64,000 nucleotides of DNA. Origin: Thermomonospora echinospora (GTDB lineage: Bacteria > Actinomycetota > Actinomycetes > Streptosporangiales > Streptosporangiaceae). The stretch lies in the NCBI RefSeq assembly GCF_900108175.1, contig NZ_FNVO01000023.1:1-64000 (forward strand), read 5' to 3'. The translations under genes and the position numbers were made by a program. Within the stretch, counting starts at the first letter, position 1, and every line of letters starts with the position of its first letter. Shown in pieces: positions 6,850 to 14,928 of this stretch. The notes beneath the pieces are model-generated. The model saw nothing but the letters and a program-made list of their open reading frames with translations. It did not search any database and was not told where the DNA came from.

Positions 6850-8061
6850 ATGACGTTCAACCCGCTCGAACACCGCGGCATCCCGCTGGACCGGCAGTTG
6901 CGGAACTGGCGAGAGCTCAACGTCGAGCCGGTCGATCCCGACCGCGCCGATCCCTACACCAAGTGCCGGATCATCACCCTGAACGGCATCGAGATCGAAT
7001 CGATCATGTTCAGCCACCACTTCGCGCGAGTCTGTCCGGATCTGGAGATCAAGCAGCAACTCGCGGAGGTCCGCTATATCGAGCAGCAGCAGCAGAAGGT
7101 GGTCAACTGGCTGCTGCCCGGGCAGTCCTCGGTGCTGGAGACCACGATCTCCTACGAGCAGGTGGCCACCGACCTCACCGCCTGGGTGGCGCGGATGGAG
7201 CCCGACCCCTACCTCAGGCAGGCCTACGAGTTCGGCGTGCTGGAGGACTTCGACCACCTGTACCGGTACGCCAACCTGTACGAGATGATCGAGCACCGCA
7301 AGGCGGAGAAGATCGTTGACAATCTCACCGAGGTCATCCCGGGCCGGCCCACGCCGCTGCACCACCGGGACCCGGTGGACAACGTGCGCGAACCCTACAA
7401 CCGCAACGAGGCCGACCCGATCTCCAAGCTGCACGCGCTGACCATCATGTCGGCCGAGCAGCAGACGATGAACTTCTACATGAACGTCGGCCCGCTGTAC
7501 ATGGAGCCGATCGCCCGGCAGCTCTACCAGGAGATCGGGCTGATCGAGGAGGAGCACGTCACCCACTACGAGTCCCTGGTCGACCCGGGGGAGACCTGGT
7601 GGGAGCGGCTGGTCAACCACGAGTACAACGAGTGCTACGTCTACTACTCGTTCATGGAGACCGAGAGCGACCCGCGGGTGAAGGCCGTCTGGGAGCTGCA
7701 CCTGAACATGGAGCTGGAGCACCTGCGGCTGGCCTGCGACATGATGCGCAAGCACGACGGGCGCGACCCGGAGTCGATCCTGGCCCGCGAGCTGCCGGCG
7801 CCGCTCACCTTCGAGCCCAACAAGGAGTACCTGCGCAACCTGCTGGCGACCCAGGTGGACCTCACCACGCTCGGCACCGGCTACGTGCGGGAGGCGCACG
7901 AGCGGTTCGAGCGGATGCAGGAGCGGATCCACGACGCGGTGACGCCGCCGAGCGACGCCGTCATCGACGAGCACCGCGAGATGTACGGCGACGAGTACCG
8001 CCTGCAGACCGAGGGCGAGCACCCCGTGAAGAGCCTGCAGCACGTGCGCGCCAAGCGCTGA
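6850..8061 (+). CDS. Twin ferritin-like di-iron protein, function unknown
   Basis: A 403-residue soluble, helix-rich protein. The second half shows the classical di-iron carboxylate pattern of ferritin-like four-helix bundles: E203 (SAEQQTMNFY), E233-x-x-H236 (LIEEEHVTHY), E261 (NECYVYYSFMETE) and E288-x-x-H291 (NMELEHLRL). The first half looks like a degenerate copy of the same fold (EIESIMFSHHF, AEVRYIEQQQQ, ANLYEMIEHRK). No named enzyme is recognised; it could be an oxidase, an iron store or a rubrerythrin-like peroxidase. The ATG has GAGG 8 nt upstream. It is followed by a strong hairpin. Confidence 0.75.
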   Translation: MTFNPLEHRGIPLDRQLRNWRELNVEPVDPDRADPYTKCRIITLNGIEIESIMFSHHFARVCPDLEIKQQLAEVRYIEQQQQKVVNWLLPGQSSVLETTISYEQVATDLTAWVARMEPDPYLRQAYEFGVLEDFDHLYRYANLYEMIEHRKAEKIVDNLTEVIPGRPTPLHHRDPVDNVREPYNRNEADPISKLHALTIMSAEQQTMNFYMNVGPLYMEPIARQLYQEIGLIEEEHVTHYESLVDPGETWWERLVNHEYNECYVYYSFMETESDPRVKAVWELHLNMELEHLRLACDMMRKHDGRDPESILARELPAPLTFEPNKEYLRNLLATQVDLTTLGTGYVREAHERFERMQERIHDAVTPPSDAVIDEHREMYGDEYRLQTEGEHPVKSLQHVRAKR

Positions 8062-8081
8062 CGGAGGGCGGCTGAGGAACG

Positions 8082-8149
8082 GCCGAGGGACGGGCGGGGA
8101 GCACCCCTGATGGCGGTGCTCTCCGCCCGTCCGCCGCATGTCCCTCGGC
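8082..8149 (+). terminator. Long GC-rich hairpin after the ferritin-like gene
   Basis: The inner arms GGACGGGCGG..GAGCACC and GGTGCTC..CCGCCCGTCC (8088-8132) pair with one bulge, and outer arms GCCGAGGGA / TCCCTCGGC (8082-8090, 8141-8149) can extend the structure. It starts 20 nt after the stop codon and probably ends the transcript. Confidence 0.7.
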
Positions 8150-8169
8150 TCCGAGGCCTTCCGCCCAGC

Positions 8170-8256
8170 CTCCGTCAACTCCAAGGTCTTCTCTTAGTCT
8201 CCGTCAACTCCGAGGTCTTCTGTTAGTCTCCGTCAACTCCGAGGTCTTCTGTTAGT
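8170..8256 (+). repeat. Three tandem 29-bp repeats running into a start codon
   Basis: Three copies of a 29-bp unit beginning CTCCGTCAACTCC (8170-8198, 8199-8227, 8228-8256). Copies 2 and 3 are identical; copy 1 differs at two positions. Each unit contains GAGG or AAGG followed by TTCT-TTAGT, and the last copy supplies the ribosome site (GAGG 8242-8245) and the first bases of the GTG start of the FUSC gene. Confidence 0.85.
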
Positions 8257-9610
8257 GCCCTCCCGCCAAGCCGTACGCGAACGTGTCCGTACCGTCACCT
8301 CGCCCCGGCGACTGTGGACGGTGGGTCACAGCGACCAGCCCACAGCCCTCTTCATCACCAGGCTGGTGGTGACCGCCGTGCTGGCGTACCTGATCGCCTT
8401 GTGGCTGCTGGCCGAGCCGGCCCCGGTGCTGGCGCCGCTGACCGCGCTGCTGGTCGTCCAGGTCTCGCTGTTCCAGACGCTGCGCAGCGCGGTGCAGCGG
8501 ATCATCAGCGTGACCGCGGGGGTGATCCTGGCCGTCTTCCTGGTCGGCTGGCTGGGCTTCACCTGGTGGAGCCTGGGCGTGACCATCGCCGTGGCCCTGC
8601 TGCTGGGCCGGATGCTTCGGCTCGGCGACAACCTGCTGGAGGTCCCGATCAGCGCGATGCTGATCCTGCAGCTGGGCAGCGACACCGCCGCCGCCGAACG
8701 GGTGAAGGAGACGCTGATCGGCGCCGGGGTGGGGCTGCTGGCCGGGCTGCTGGCCGCCCCGGTGCGGGTGCGGCCCGCCCAGGAGGCGGTCGACGAGCTG
8801 GGCCGCTCGATGCAGGACCTGCTGGACCGGATGGCCGAGGGGCTGCGGGCCGAGCCCGACGACCGGACCACGGCCGACTGGATGGAACGCTCCCGCAGGC
8901 TGACGGACGACATCCAGGAGGTGGACCAGGCGCTGACCGAGGCTGAGGAGAGCGCCCGGCTCAATCCCAGGACCCGGATCGGGGTGACGCCGGGCCCCGG
9001 GCCGGCGCTGCGGTCCGCCATGCAGCACCTGGCGCACTCGGTGCTCGGCATCCACGCGCTGGCCCGCTCGATGGCCGACCGTACCGGGCTGCTGATGCGG
9101 GACCGGACCGGTCTCGGCGCCGAGATGTGGGAGGCCGACGTGCGGACACGACTGGCGGTCGTGCTGCGCGAGCTGGCCACCGCCACCCGTCTGTACACGC
9201 GGGCGGCCACTACCTCCTCCGCCGACGACGCGGTACGGCTCGTCACCGCCCTGGAGTCTCGCCTGTCGCAGGCGCGGCGCTGCCGCGACGACCTGGGCCG
9301 GCTGCTGCGCGAGGACCCCGGCCACTGGCCGCTGCACGGTGAGCTGCTGGTCCACCTGGACCGCCTGATCGACGAACTGCGGGCCGCCGGGCAGGGTCCG
9401 GTCACCCAGCGTCCCGGCCGTCGCCGCCGCCCCATCGCCCGCGGCGCCCGGCGGCGGGTCAGGACGCGGATCCCGATCCTGCCCGGGGCGATGGCCGAAC
9501 GGCGCCGGAACGTCCCCTCCGAACGGCCGCCCTCACCCCAACGGACGTCCCTGCCGGAGCAGCCGACCCCCTCCGAGCGGGCCGCCCCCTCCGAGCGGGG
9601 TGGCCCTTGA
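8255..9610 (+). CDS. FUSC / aromatic acid exporter-like membrane protein
   Basis: This 451-residue protein has an N-terminal block of about five to six membrane helices (residues 30-170; LVVTAVLAYLIALWLL, ALLVVQVSLFQTLRSAVQRI). The phrase VQRIISVTAGVILAVFL is typical of the aromatic-acid-exporter/FUSC superfamily. A cytoplasmic helical domain (180-380) and a basic, Pro/Ser-rich low-complexity tail follow. Relatives export aromatic acids or are of unknown function. The GTG start at 8255 is inside the last tandem repeat, whose GAGG is the only ribosome site. Degenerate repeats also lie just after the gene. Confidence 0.75.
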   Translation: MPSRQAVRERVRTVTSPRRLWTVGHSDQPTALFITRLVVTAVLAYLIALWLLAEPAPVLAPLTALLVVQVSLFQTLRSAVQRIISVTAGVILAVFLVGWLGFTWWSLGVTIAVALLLGRMLRLGDNLLEVPISAMLILQLGSDTAAAERVKETLIGAGVGLLAGLLAAPVRVRPAQEAVDELGRSMQDLLDRMAEGLRAEPDDRTTADWMERSRRLTDDIQEVDQALTEAEESARLNPRTRIGVTPGPGPALRSAMQHLAHSVLGIHALARSMADRTGLLMRDRTGLGAEMWEADVRTRLAVVLRELATATRLYTRAATTSSADDAVRLVTALESRLSQARRCRDDLGRLLREDPGHWPLHGELLVHLDRLIDELRAAGQGPVTQRPGRRRRPIARGARRRVRTRIPILPGAMAERRRNVPSERPPSPQRTSLPEQPTPSERAAPSERGGP

Positions 9611-9617
9611 GAGCGAG

Positions 9618-9725
9618 CCGTCCTCTCTAAGCAGGTTGGTCCCTATGAGTAGGCCCTCTGTCGGAGCGGGGCAGCCCTTCAGAGGGGCCGTCCTCTCTGA
9701 GCAGGTTGGTCCCTGTGAGCAGGCC
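9618..9725 (+). repeat. Pair of 38-bp direct repeats downstream of the FUSC gene
   Basis: The segments 9618-9655 and 9688-9725 match at 35 of 38 positions (core CCGTCCTCTCT-AGCAGGTTGG) with a 70-bp period. They look like a decayed tandem duplication of about 70 bp. No coding potential was seen here. Confidence 0.8.
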
Positions 9726-9777
9726 GTTCCCTCCGGGCGTGACGTCGGTCGGTGCGGCTGAGGCGCCCGTTCTGCAC

Positions 9778-9816
9778 TAGTTGGCGGTGCCATCTAGATA
9801 GCCGTGCTAGCTTGTT
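9778..9816. promoter_or_regulatory. CTAG-rich site upstream of padR-like gene
   Basis: Within 45 bp of the padR start there are three CTAG elements (CTAGTT, ATCTAGAT, GCTAG); ATCTAGAT is a perfect palindrome at 9792-9799. PadR regulators often autoregulate through short palindromes near their promoter, so this is a candidate operator. Confidence 0.4.
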
Positions 9817-9820
9817 GCGG

Positions 9821-10159
9821 GTGGATCAAGAACGGCGTGGCCAGTGGCTGCGCGGAGTACTGGACCTGTGCGTGCTCGCCGCGCTCGTCCGCCGGGAGTC
9901 CTACGGCTACGAGCTGGCGCAGTCGCTGGACGCGGCCGGGCTCGGGCCCATCCGCGGCGGCACCCTGTATCCGGTGCTGCTGCGCCTGCAACGCACCGGC
10001 ATGGTGACCGCGCAGTGGCGGGAGGGCGAGGCGGGCCCGGCCCGCAAGTACTACCGGATCACCGAGTCCGGCGGCGAGGTGCTGCGGCGCACCGCGGCCG
10101 ACTGGGAGTCCTTCGCGGGCGGGGTGAGCGCGATTCTGCGGGAGGTGGCCGCGCGATGA
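9821..10159 (+). CDS. PadR-family transcriptional regulator
   Basis: A 112-residue winged-helix protein: GVLDLCVLAALVRRESYGYELAQSL and IRGGTLYPVLLRLQRTGMV are the PadR recognition helices and wing, and ARKYYRITESGGEVL completes the wing. The short C-terminal helix is normal for the PadR-s1 type. The GTG at 9821 is chosen because homologous sequence begins right after it; an ATG 23 codons upstream would cover the operator-like CTAG sites. It overlaps the ABC gene by ATGA and probably represses this operon. Confidence 0.88.
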   Translation: MDQERRGQWLRGVLDLCVLAALVRRESYGYELAQSLDAAGLGPIRGGTLYPVLLRLQRTGMVTAQWREGEAGPARKYYRITESGGEVLRRTAADWESFAGGVSAILREVAAR

Positions 10160-11025
10160 ATGACGCGACGAACGACGTGAGGGAGCACGCGGGGGAGCAT
10201 GACGCCTGGCTGGCGGCCCTGGACGGGGAGTTGCGGCGGCGCGGGATCGAGCCGGGGCTGGCCCGGCATGTGGTCGCGGAGGCGGCCGCGCACCTGCGCG
10301 ACAGCCGGCAACCGCCGCTGGCCGCGTTCGGGCGGCCCGACGTCTACGCGGCGGCGGTCGCCGACAGCGTCGGGGAGCCGGTCTCCGGCGCCCGCCGGCC
10401 GCCCCCGGGGCCGGTCCGGCTGGAGGCGCGCGGGATCGTCAAGCGGTACCGCCGCCGGCCGGTCCTGGCCGGCGTCGACCTGACCGTGCGGGCCGGGCAG
10501 ATCGCCGCCATCGTGGGCGCCAACGGCTGCGGCAAGAGCACCCTGCTGCGGATCTGCGCCGGGATGGTCTCCCCCGACCGGGGACGGGTCCACGTGCACG
10601 GCACCCTCGGGTACTGCCCGCAGGACGGGGGCACCAGTGAGTTCCTCGTCCCCGACGAGCATTTCGTGCTGGTCGGCGCGGGCCGGGGGATGGGCCGCGC
10701 CGCCGCCGTCGGCGCGGGCCGCGCGCACGCCGCCGCCCTCGACTGGAACCCCGCCGGCGCCGGACAGGCCCGGCTGCTGTCCGGGGGCACCCGGCAGAAG
10801 CTCAACCTGGTCATGGCCGGGCTCGGCGATCCCGACGTGCTGCTGCTCGACGAGCCCTACCAGGGCTTCGACCGCGGCGCCTACGTCGACTTCTGGCACC
10901 AGCTGTGGCGGTGGCGGGACGCCGGCAAGGCGATCGTCGTCGTCACCCACCTGCTCGACCGGCTCGACCGGGTCGACACCGTGCTCGACCTCACCCCCGT
11001 TCCGGAACCGGAGATCCGCGCATGA
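10156..11025 (+). CDS. HAAS-domain/ABC transporter ATPase fusion
   Basis: Residues 1-80 are helical and end DSRQPPLAAFGRPDVYAAAVADSV, the pattern of the HAAS (DUF1700-like) domain that normally exists as a separate partner of PadR regulators. Residues 87-289 are a complete ABC ATPase: Walker A GANGCGKST (121-129), Q-loop YCPQD (153-157), signature LSGGT (208-212), Walker B VLLLDEP (228-234) and H-loop VVVTHL. It powers the membrane protein encoded immediately downstream (ATGA overlap). The substrate is unknown; similar small modules export drugs, peptides or lipids. Confidence 0.85.
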   Translation: MNDATNDVREHAGEHDAWLAALDGELRRRGIEPGLARHVVAEAAAHLRDSRQPPLAAFGRPDVYAAAVADSVGEPVSGARRPPPGPVRLEARGIVKRYRRRPVLAGVDLTVRAGQIAAIVGANGCGKSTLLRICAGMVSPDRGRVHVHGTLGYCPQDGGTSEFLVPDEHFVLVGAGRGMGRAAAVGAGRAHAAALDWNPAGAGQARLLSGGTRQKLNLVMAGLGDPDVLLLDEPYQGFDRGAYVDFWHQLWRWRDAGKAIVVVTHLLDRLDRVDTVLDLTPVPEPEIRA

Positions 11026-11708
11026 CCAAGGTGCTGACCGTGGCCGACATGACGCTGCGGGAGATCCTGCGGCGCCGCGCGGTGCTGGTGATCATTGCGA
11101 TGATGCCGCTGGCCTTCTACCTGAGCCGCCGCGGCGACCACCTCGGCCAGTCCATCCGGTTCGTGTGCCTGGGGCTGGGCTGGGCGCTGAGCACGGCGGC
11201 GCTGTTCACCGGGGGCGCCGCCCGCGGGCTCGAACCCCGGCTGCGGCTGTCGGGCTACCGGGCGCACCAGCTGTACCTGGGCCGGCTCGTCGCGCTGTGG
11301 GCGGCCGGAGGACTGCTGTCGGCGCCCTACTTCCTGCTCATCTTGGTCGACCAGGACGGGGTATCGCACGGTGCCATCGCCCTGATCATGGTGCTGACGG
11401 TGGCGGTGGCCGCGCCGTTCGGGCTGGCGCTCAGCGCGCTGCTGCCCCGCGAGCTGGAGGGCACCCTGCTGCTGCTCACCGTGGTCGGCCTGCAGATGAT
11501 CATGGATCCCGCCGACGCCTCGTCCCGGCTGCTGCCTTTCTGGTTCAGCCGCGAGATCGCCACCTATGCCGTCGACCACACCGACACCAGCTATCTGGCC
11601 CGGGGTCTGGTCCACGGGGCGGTCTGCGCGCTGGTCCTCACCGCGCTGGTCGCGCTGCTGTCGGCCACCCGGCTGCGCCGCCGCCCCCACCTGCGCTTCG
11701 TCACCTGA
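11022..11708 (+). CDS. ABC transporter permease
   Basis: A 228-residue membrane protein with about six hydrophobic helices (VLVIIAMMPLAFYLS, FVCLGLGWALSTAALFTGG, LYLGRLVALWAAGGLLSAPYFLLILV, ALIMVLTVAVAAPFGLALSAL, LLLLTVVGLQMIMD and ALVLTALVALLSATRL). This is the ABC-2 type topology. The ATG overlaps the ATPase stop. With the ATPase it forms one exporter under PadR control. Confidence 0.82.
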   Translation: MTKVLTVADMTLREILRRRAVLVIIAMMPLAFYLSRRGDHLGQSIRFVCLGLGWALSTAALFTGGAARGLEPRLRLSGYRAHQLYLGRLVALWAAGGLLSAPYFLLILVDQDGVSHGAIALIMVLTVAVAAPFGLALSALLPRELEGTLLLLTVVGLQMIMDPADASSRLLPFWFSREIATYAVDHTDTSYLARGLVHGAVCALVLTALVALLSATRLRRRPHLRFVT

Positions 11709-11908
11709 CCTGCCCTCCAAGACAGACCCCCGGACGCGCGGCCGCAGGGCGGACGGCCCTCACCCCGCCAGTGCTCGACCGGGATCGCCCGTCCGTTGCT
11801 CTGCGGAAGCCCCGGAGCGACGGGCGGGCGAGGGGCGCCCCCCTGGGGTCGCCTGCCTGGTCCGCCGGCCGGTCGTTTGGCCGGGTCGGCGCCGGGAAGC
11901 GCAGCGGC

Positions 11909-13372
11909 ATGGATCATTCGCAGGCTCCCGTTCTCGACGCGCTGGCCGCCTACCGGCGGCGTGGCGACGTTCCGTTTACCCCACCCGGTCACAAGCAGGC
12001 GCGTGGCGCGGACCCGCGGGTCCGGGAGGTGCTGGGGGAGGCGGTGTTCCACTCGGATGTGCTGGCCATGTCCGGGCTGGACGACCGCCGCTCCTCGCAC
12101 GGTGTGCTGGCGCAGGCGCAGCGGCTGATGGCCGACGCGGTGCACGCCGACCAGGCGTTCTTCTCCACCTGCGGCAGTTCGCTGTCGGTCAAGAGCGCGA
12201 TGCTGGCGGTGGCCGGGCCGCACGAGAAGCTGATCGTCGGCAGGGACGCCCACAAGTCGGTGGTGTCCGGGCTGGTCCTCAGCGGCGTGCGGCCGATCTG
12301 GGTGGCGCCGCAGTGGGATCCCGAACTGCACCTGGCGCACCCGCCCACGCCCGAGTGCTTCGAGGCGGCGTTCGCCGAGCACCCGGACGCCCGCGGTGCG
12401 CTGGTCACCAGTCCGACCCCGTACGGCACCTGCGCCGACCTGCGCGCGATCGCCGAGGTCTGCCACCGCCACGGGCGGCCGTTGATCGTGGACGAGGCGT
12501 GGGGCGCGCACCTGCCGTTCCATCCGGACCTGCCCCTCTGGGGGATGGACGCCGGCGCCGACGTCTGCGTGACCAGCGTGCACAAGATGGGCGCCGGGCT
12601 GGAGCAGGGCTCGGTGTTCCACCAGCAGGGCGACCTGGTGGACCCCGACGTGCTCAAGTCGCGCGAGGACCTGCTGGGCACCACCAGCCCCTCGGTGCTG
12701 ATCTACGCCGGGCTGGACGGCTGGCGGCGGCAGATGGTCCAGCGGGGGCAGAGCCTGCTGGACGCGGCGATCAAGCTGGCCGCCGAGACCGCCGAGCGCA
12801 TCGGGGACATCGACGGGCTGCACGTCAACGGCCCGGAGTTCGTCGGGCCCGACCGCGCCCACGACCGCGACCCGCTACAGGTCGTCATCGACCTCGCCGG
12901 CCTCGGCACGTCCGGCTACCGTGCCGCCGACTGGCTGCGCGAGCACCACCACATCAACATGCACCTGGCCGACCACCGCCGGATCAGCGCCCAGTTCACC
13001 TTCGCCGACGACGCCGAGACCGCCGAGACGCTGGTGACCGCGCTGCGGGACTTGGTCGGGCATGCCAGCGAACTTGCCGACGCCCCCCGGGCGCGCATCC
13101 CGTCCCCCCGGCAGATGCGGCTGGAACTGGTGCACCTGCCGCGGGACGCGTTCTTCGGCCGCACCCGGCAAGTCCCGGCGAACCAGGCCGTCGGGGAGAT
13201 CGCCGCCGAGATGCTCACGCCGTACCCGCCGGGCATCCCGGTGGTCCTGCCGGGGGAGCGCATCACCGGGCCGGTGCTGGACTACCTGCGCTCGGGAGTG
13301 CGGGCGGGAATGGTCATTCCCGACGCGGCCGACCCGTCCCTGGACAGCGTCCGCATCATGATCGCCAAATAA
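11909..13372 (+). CDS. Orn/Lys/Arg decarboxylase-family PLP enzyme
   Basis: A 487-residue fold-type I PLP enzyme of the Orn/Lys/Arg decarboxylase group. The N-terminal FTPPGHKQGRG-type motif (FTPPGHKQARG) and SHGVLAQAQRL are signatures, IVDEAWGAHLPF supplies the Asp that holds the pyridine nitrogen, and SVHKMGAGLEQGSV contains the Schiff-base lysine K226. The C-terminal domain has TPYPPGIPVVLPGERI, also typical. It probably decarboxylates a basic amino acid to a polyamine precursor, but the specificity cannot be read. The ATG at 11909 precedes the conserved region; longer readings run through intergenic DNA. Confidence 0.88.
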   Translation: MDHSQAPVLDALAAYRRRGDVPFTPPGHKQARGADPRVREVLGEAVFHSDVLAMSGLDDRRSSHGVLAQAQRLMADAVHADQAFFSTCGSSLSVKSAMLAVAGPHEKLIVGRDAHKSVVSGLVLSGVRPIWVAPQWDPELHLAHPPTPECFEAAFAEHPDARGALVTSPTPYGTCADLRAIAEVCHRHGRPLIVDEAWGAHLPFHPDLPLWGMDAGADVCVTSVHKMGAGLEQGSVFHQQGDLVDPDVLKSREDLLGTTSPSVLIYAGLDGWRRQMVQRGQSLLDAAIKLAAETAERIGDIDGLHVNGPEFVGPDRAHDRDPLQVVIDLAGLGTSGYRAADWLREHHHINMHLADHRRISAQFTFADDAETAETLVTALRDLVGHASELADAPRARIPSPRQMRLELVHLPRDAFFGRTRQVPANQAVGEIAAEMLTPYPPGIPVVLPGERITGPVLDYLRSGVRAGMVIPDAADPSLDSVRIMIAK

Positions 13373-13473
13373 CGTCCACCCCCGGGCAAAGCGCGGGCCG
13401 GGCTGCTTGTCCGGCGCGTCCGCGCAGGGAAGACCTTCGGCGACCCGTACTGCACACGAGGAGGCAGCACAGG

Positions 13474-14928
13474 ATGACCGCCAGTGGATCCAGGGCGACC
13501 GACGCGTCCGCCGACATCGAGCGCACCCGTGCGGAGATCGGCGAGACCGTGCAGGCGTTGGCCGCCAAGACCGACATGAAGGCCCGGGCGCAGCGCAAGG
13601 CCGGCGAGGTCAGGGACAGGCTCGCCGACCGGGCCGGCGCCGCGGGCAGGGGGCCGGCGGTGCGCAGGTCGGGCGCGGGCCTGGTGGTGCTGGCCGCCGC
13701 GGCGACCGGGGTCTGGATGTGGCGCCGGCGCCGGATGCGCAACCGCAGCGCCTGGCACCACGCGACTCACCGGGCCCACCGGCGTGGGACCACGCAGTCC
13801 GAGTCGCGTGACCACGTGCGGAAGGGGTCAGGAGGTCAGCGAGGACGGCACCGCGTGCCCGGAGCCGTTCGCCTTCGAGCGGGTGACGACCTCGGCGTGC
13901 AGCGAGTCCCAGAAGGCCAGTTCCTGGTCCTCCTTGAGGTGCTCGATCTTGCCCCAGAACTCGCGGTCCTCGGCCTCGGCGGCCACCGCGGCGCTGATCG
14001 CCGGCATCATCGTGGTGGCGGCCTCGGCCTCCTCCAGCTGGGCTGGGGTGATGTCGGCCGGCAGCGCGACCGGGCGGCGGTGGTGCTTGCCGCGCTTGCG
14101 CACCCGCACCGGCGGGGCGGAGGGGACCTTGGCGGCGGCCGACCTGCCCGCCGCCAGCGCCACGGTGCCGACCACCGCGACCGCCACCAGGCCGCCCAGC
14201 ACCATGTCCTGGCCGCCGACCGTGAACTGCCCGTCGGGCTTGGCGTCCTGGTTCTGCGTACGGGCCGTGCCCTGCTCGCCGGGCGCGGCCGCGGCGATCT
14301 CCTGCGGGGAGGGCGCGGGGGCGGCGTGCTTGGGCACGTACTTGTCGGGCTTGGCGGCGACCTTCACCTTGGCTGGGTAGCCGTACCCGACGATCATGCT
14401 GGAGTCGCGGACCTTCTCCTTGAGATGGACGCCGTCGACATTGGCCTCGATCGTGTGGATCTTCTTGCCGTCGACCTTCTTGACGATCCCGACATGGTCG
14501 ATGGCGTCGATGTCGTTCGAGCCGTTCCAGTCGAAGAACACGATCGCGCCCGGCTCGGGCTCGGTGCCCCAGGCGTCGTTCTTGCGGAACCACTTGGCGT
14601 GGTCGACGGTGCCCGCGAACTGTCCGGCCTGCTCCGTCACGCCCGCCTTGTCGGCGGCCCAGGCGAGGAACATGTCACACCAGGGCGCCGTCTTGAAATA
14701 GGGGTCGTCATCGACGTTCTCGAACCACCAGTTGCCGAACTTGGTGTATCCGCCGGACTTCTCGGTATAGCCGAGCTCTTGCTCGGCGATGTCGAGCAGT
14801 TTCTTGCCTATCGAATCCATGTCTCTCCACAGCCGCCTACCGGGTTAGCTGTCGGGTTCGGACGAGGAGGCGCCCTACCGCACACGGCGGATTCACCCCG
14901 AGACGCTTGGCACAGGGGCGTCCCCTGA
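13474..14928 (+). CDS. DUF3618-domain membrane protein; ORF lacks a stop at the expected place
   Basis: The start has GAGGAGG about 8 nt upstream of ATG 13474. Residues 6-60 are a DUF3618 domain (DASADIERTRAEIGETVQALAAKTDMKARA), followed by a Pro/Gly linker and one membrane helix ending VWMWRRRRMR near residue 90. Family members end shortly after this helix. Here the frame stays open to 14928, fully antisense to the CHAP gene, giving 484 codons; the part after about 13830 has no independent support. A lost stop codon or a small frameshift near 13760-13811, where a TGA exists in another frame (13809-13811), would explain it. Confidence 0.5.
   Translation: MTASGSRATDASADIERTRAEIGETVQALAAKTDMKARAQRKAGEVRDRLADRAGAAGRGPAVRRSGAGLVVLAAAATGVWMWRRRRMRNRSAWHHATHRAHRRGTTQSESRDHVRKGSGGQRGRHRVPGAVRLRAGDDLGVQRVPEGQFLVLLEVLDLAPELAVLGLGGHRGADRRHHRGGGLGLLQLGWGDVGRQRDRAAVVLAALAHPHRRGGGDLGGGRPARRQRHGADHRDRHQAAQHHVLAADRELPVGLGVLVLRTGRALLAGRGRGDLLRGGRGGGVLGHVLVGLGGDLHLGWVAVPDDHAGVADLLLEMDAVDIGLDRVDLLAVDLLDDPDMVDGVDVVRAVPVEEHDRARLGLGAPGVVLAEPLGVVDGARELSGLLRHARLVGGPGEEHVTPGRRLEIGVVIDVLEPPVAELGVSAGLLGIAELLLGDVEQFLAYRIHVSPQPPTGLAVGFGRGGALPHTADSPRDAWHRGVP
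13828..14820 (-). CDS. CHAP-domain cysteine peptidase/amidase, membrane-anchored
   Basis: A 330-residue protein. Residues 5-150 form a CHAP (NlpC/P60-like) domain with the nucleophile Cys in APWCDMFLAWAADKAG and the His in AIDHVGIVKKVDG. A linker rich in Ala/Pro, a membrane helix near 205-225 (MVLGGLVAVAVVGTVALAAG) and a basic plus helical C-terminal region follow. CHAP enzymes cleave peptidoglycan peptides. There is no N-terminal signal, so the membrane topology is unclear. A c-di-AMP riboswitch ends 8 nt before the start, and GGAG is 5 nt before ATG 14820. Confidence 0.87.
   Translation of the reverse strand: MDSIGKKLLDIAEQELGYTEKSGGYTKFGNWWFENVDDDPYFKTAPWCDMFLAWAADKAGVTEQAGQFAGTVDHAKWFRKNDAWGTEPEPGAIVFFDWNGSNDIDAIDHVGIVKKVDGKKIHTIEANVDGVHLKEKVRDSSMIVGYGYPAKVKVAAKPDKYVPKHAAPAPSPQEIAAAAPGEQGTARTQNQDAKPDGQFTVGGQDMVLGGLVAVAVVGTVALAAGRSAAAKVPSAPPVRVRKRGKHHRRPVALPADITPAQLEEAEAATTMMPAISAAVAAEAEDREFWGKIEHLKEDQELAFWDSLHAEVVTRSKANGSGHAVPSSLTS

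Noticed and set aside
8170-8256. Possible CRISPR array
   Set aside because: The 29-bp units are directly adjacent with no unique spacers and no cas genes are present.
10637-11908. N-terminal extension of the decarboxylase frame
   Set aside because: It overlaps the ABC ATPase and permease genes in another frame; homology starts after ATG 11909.
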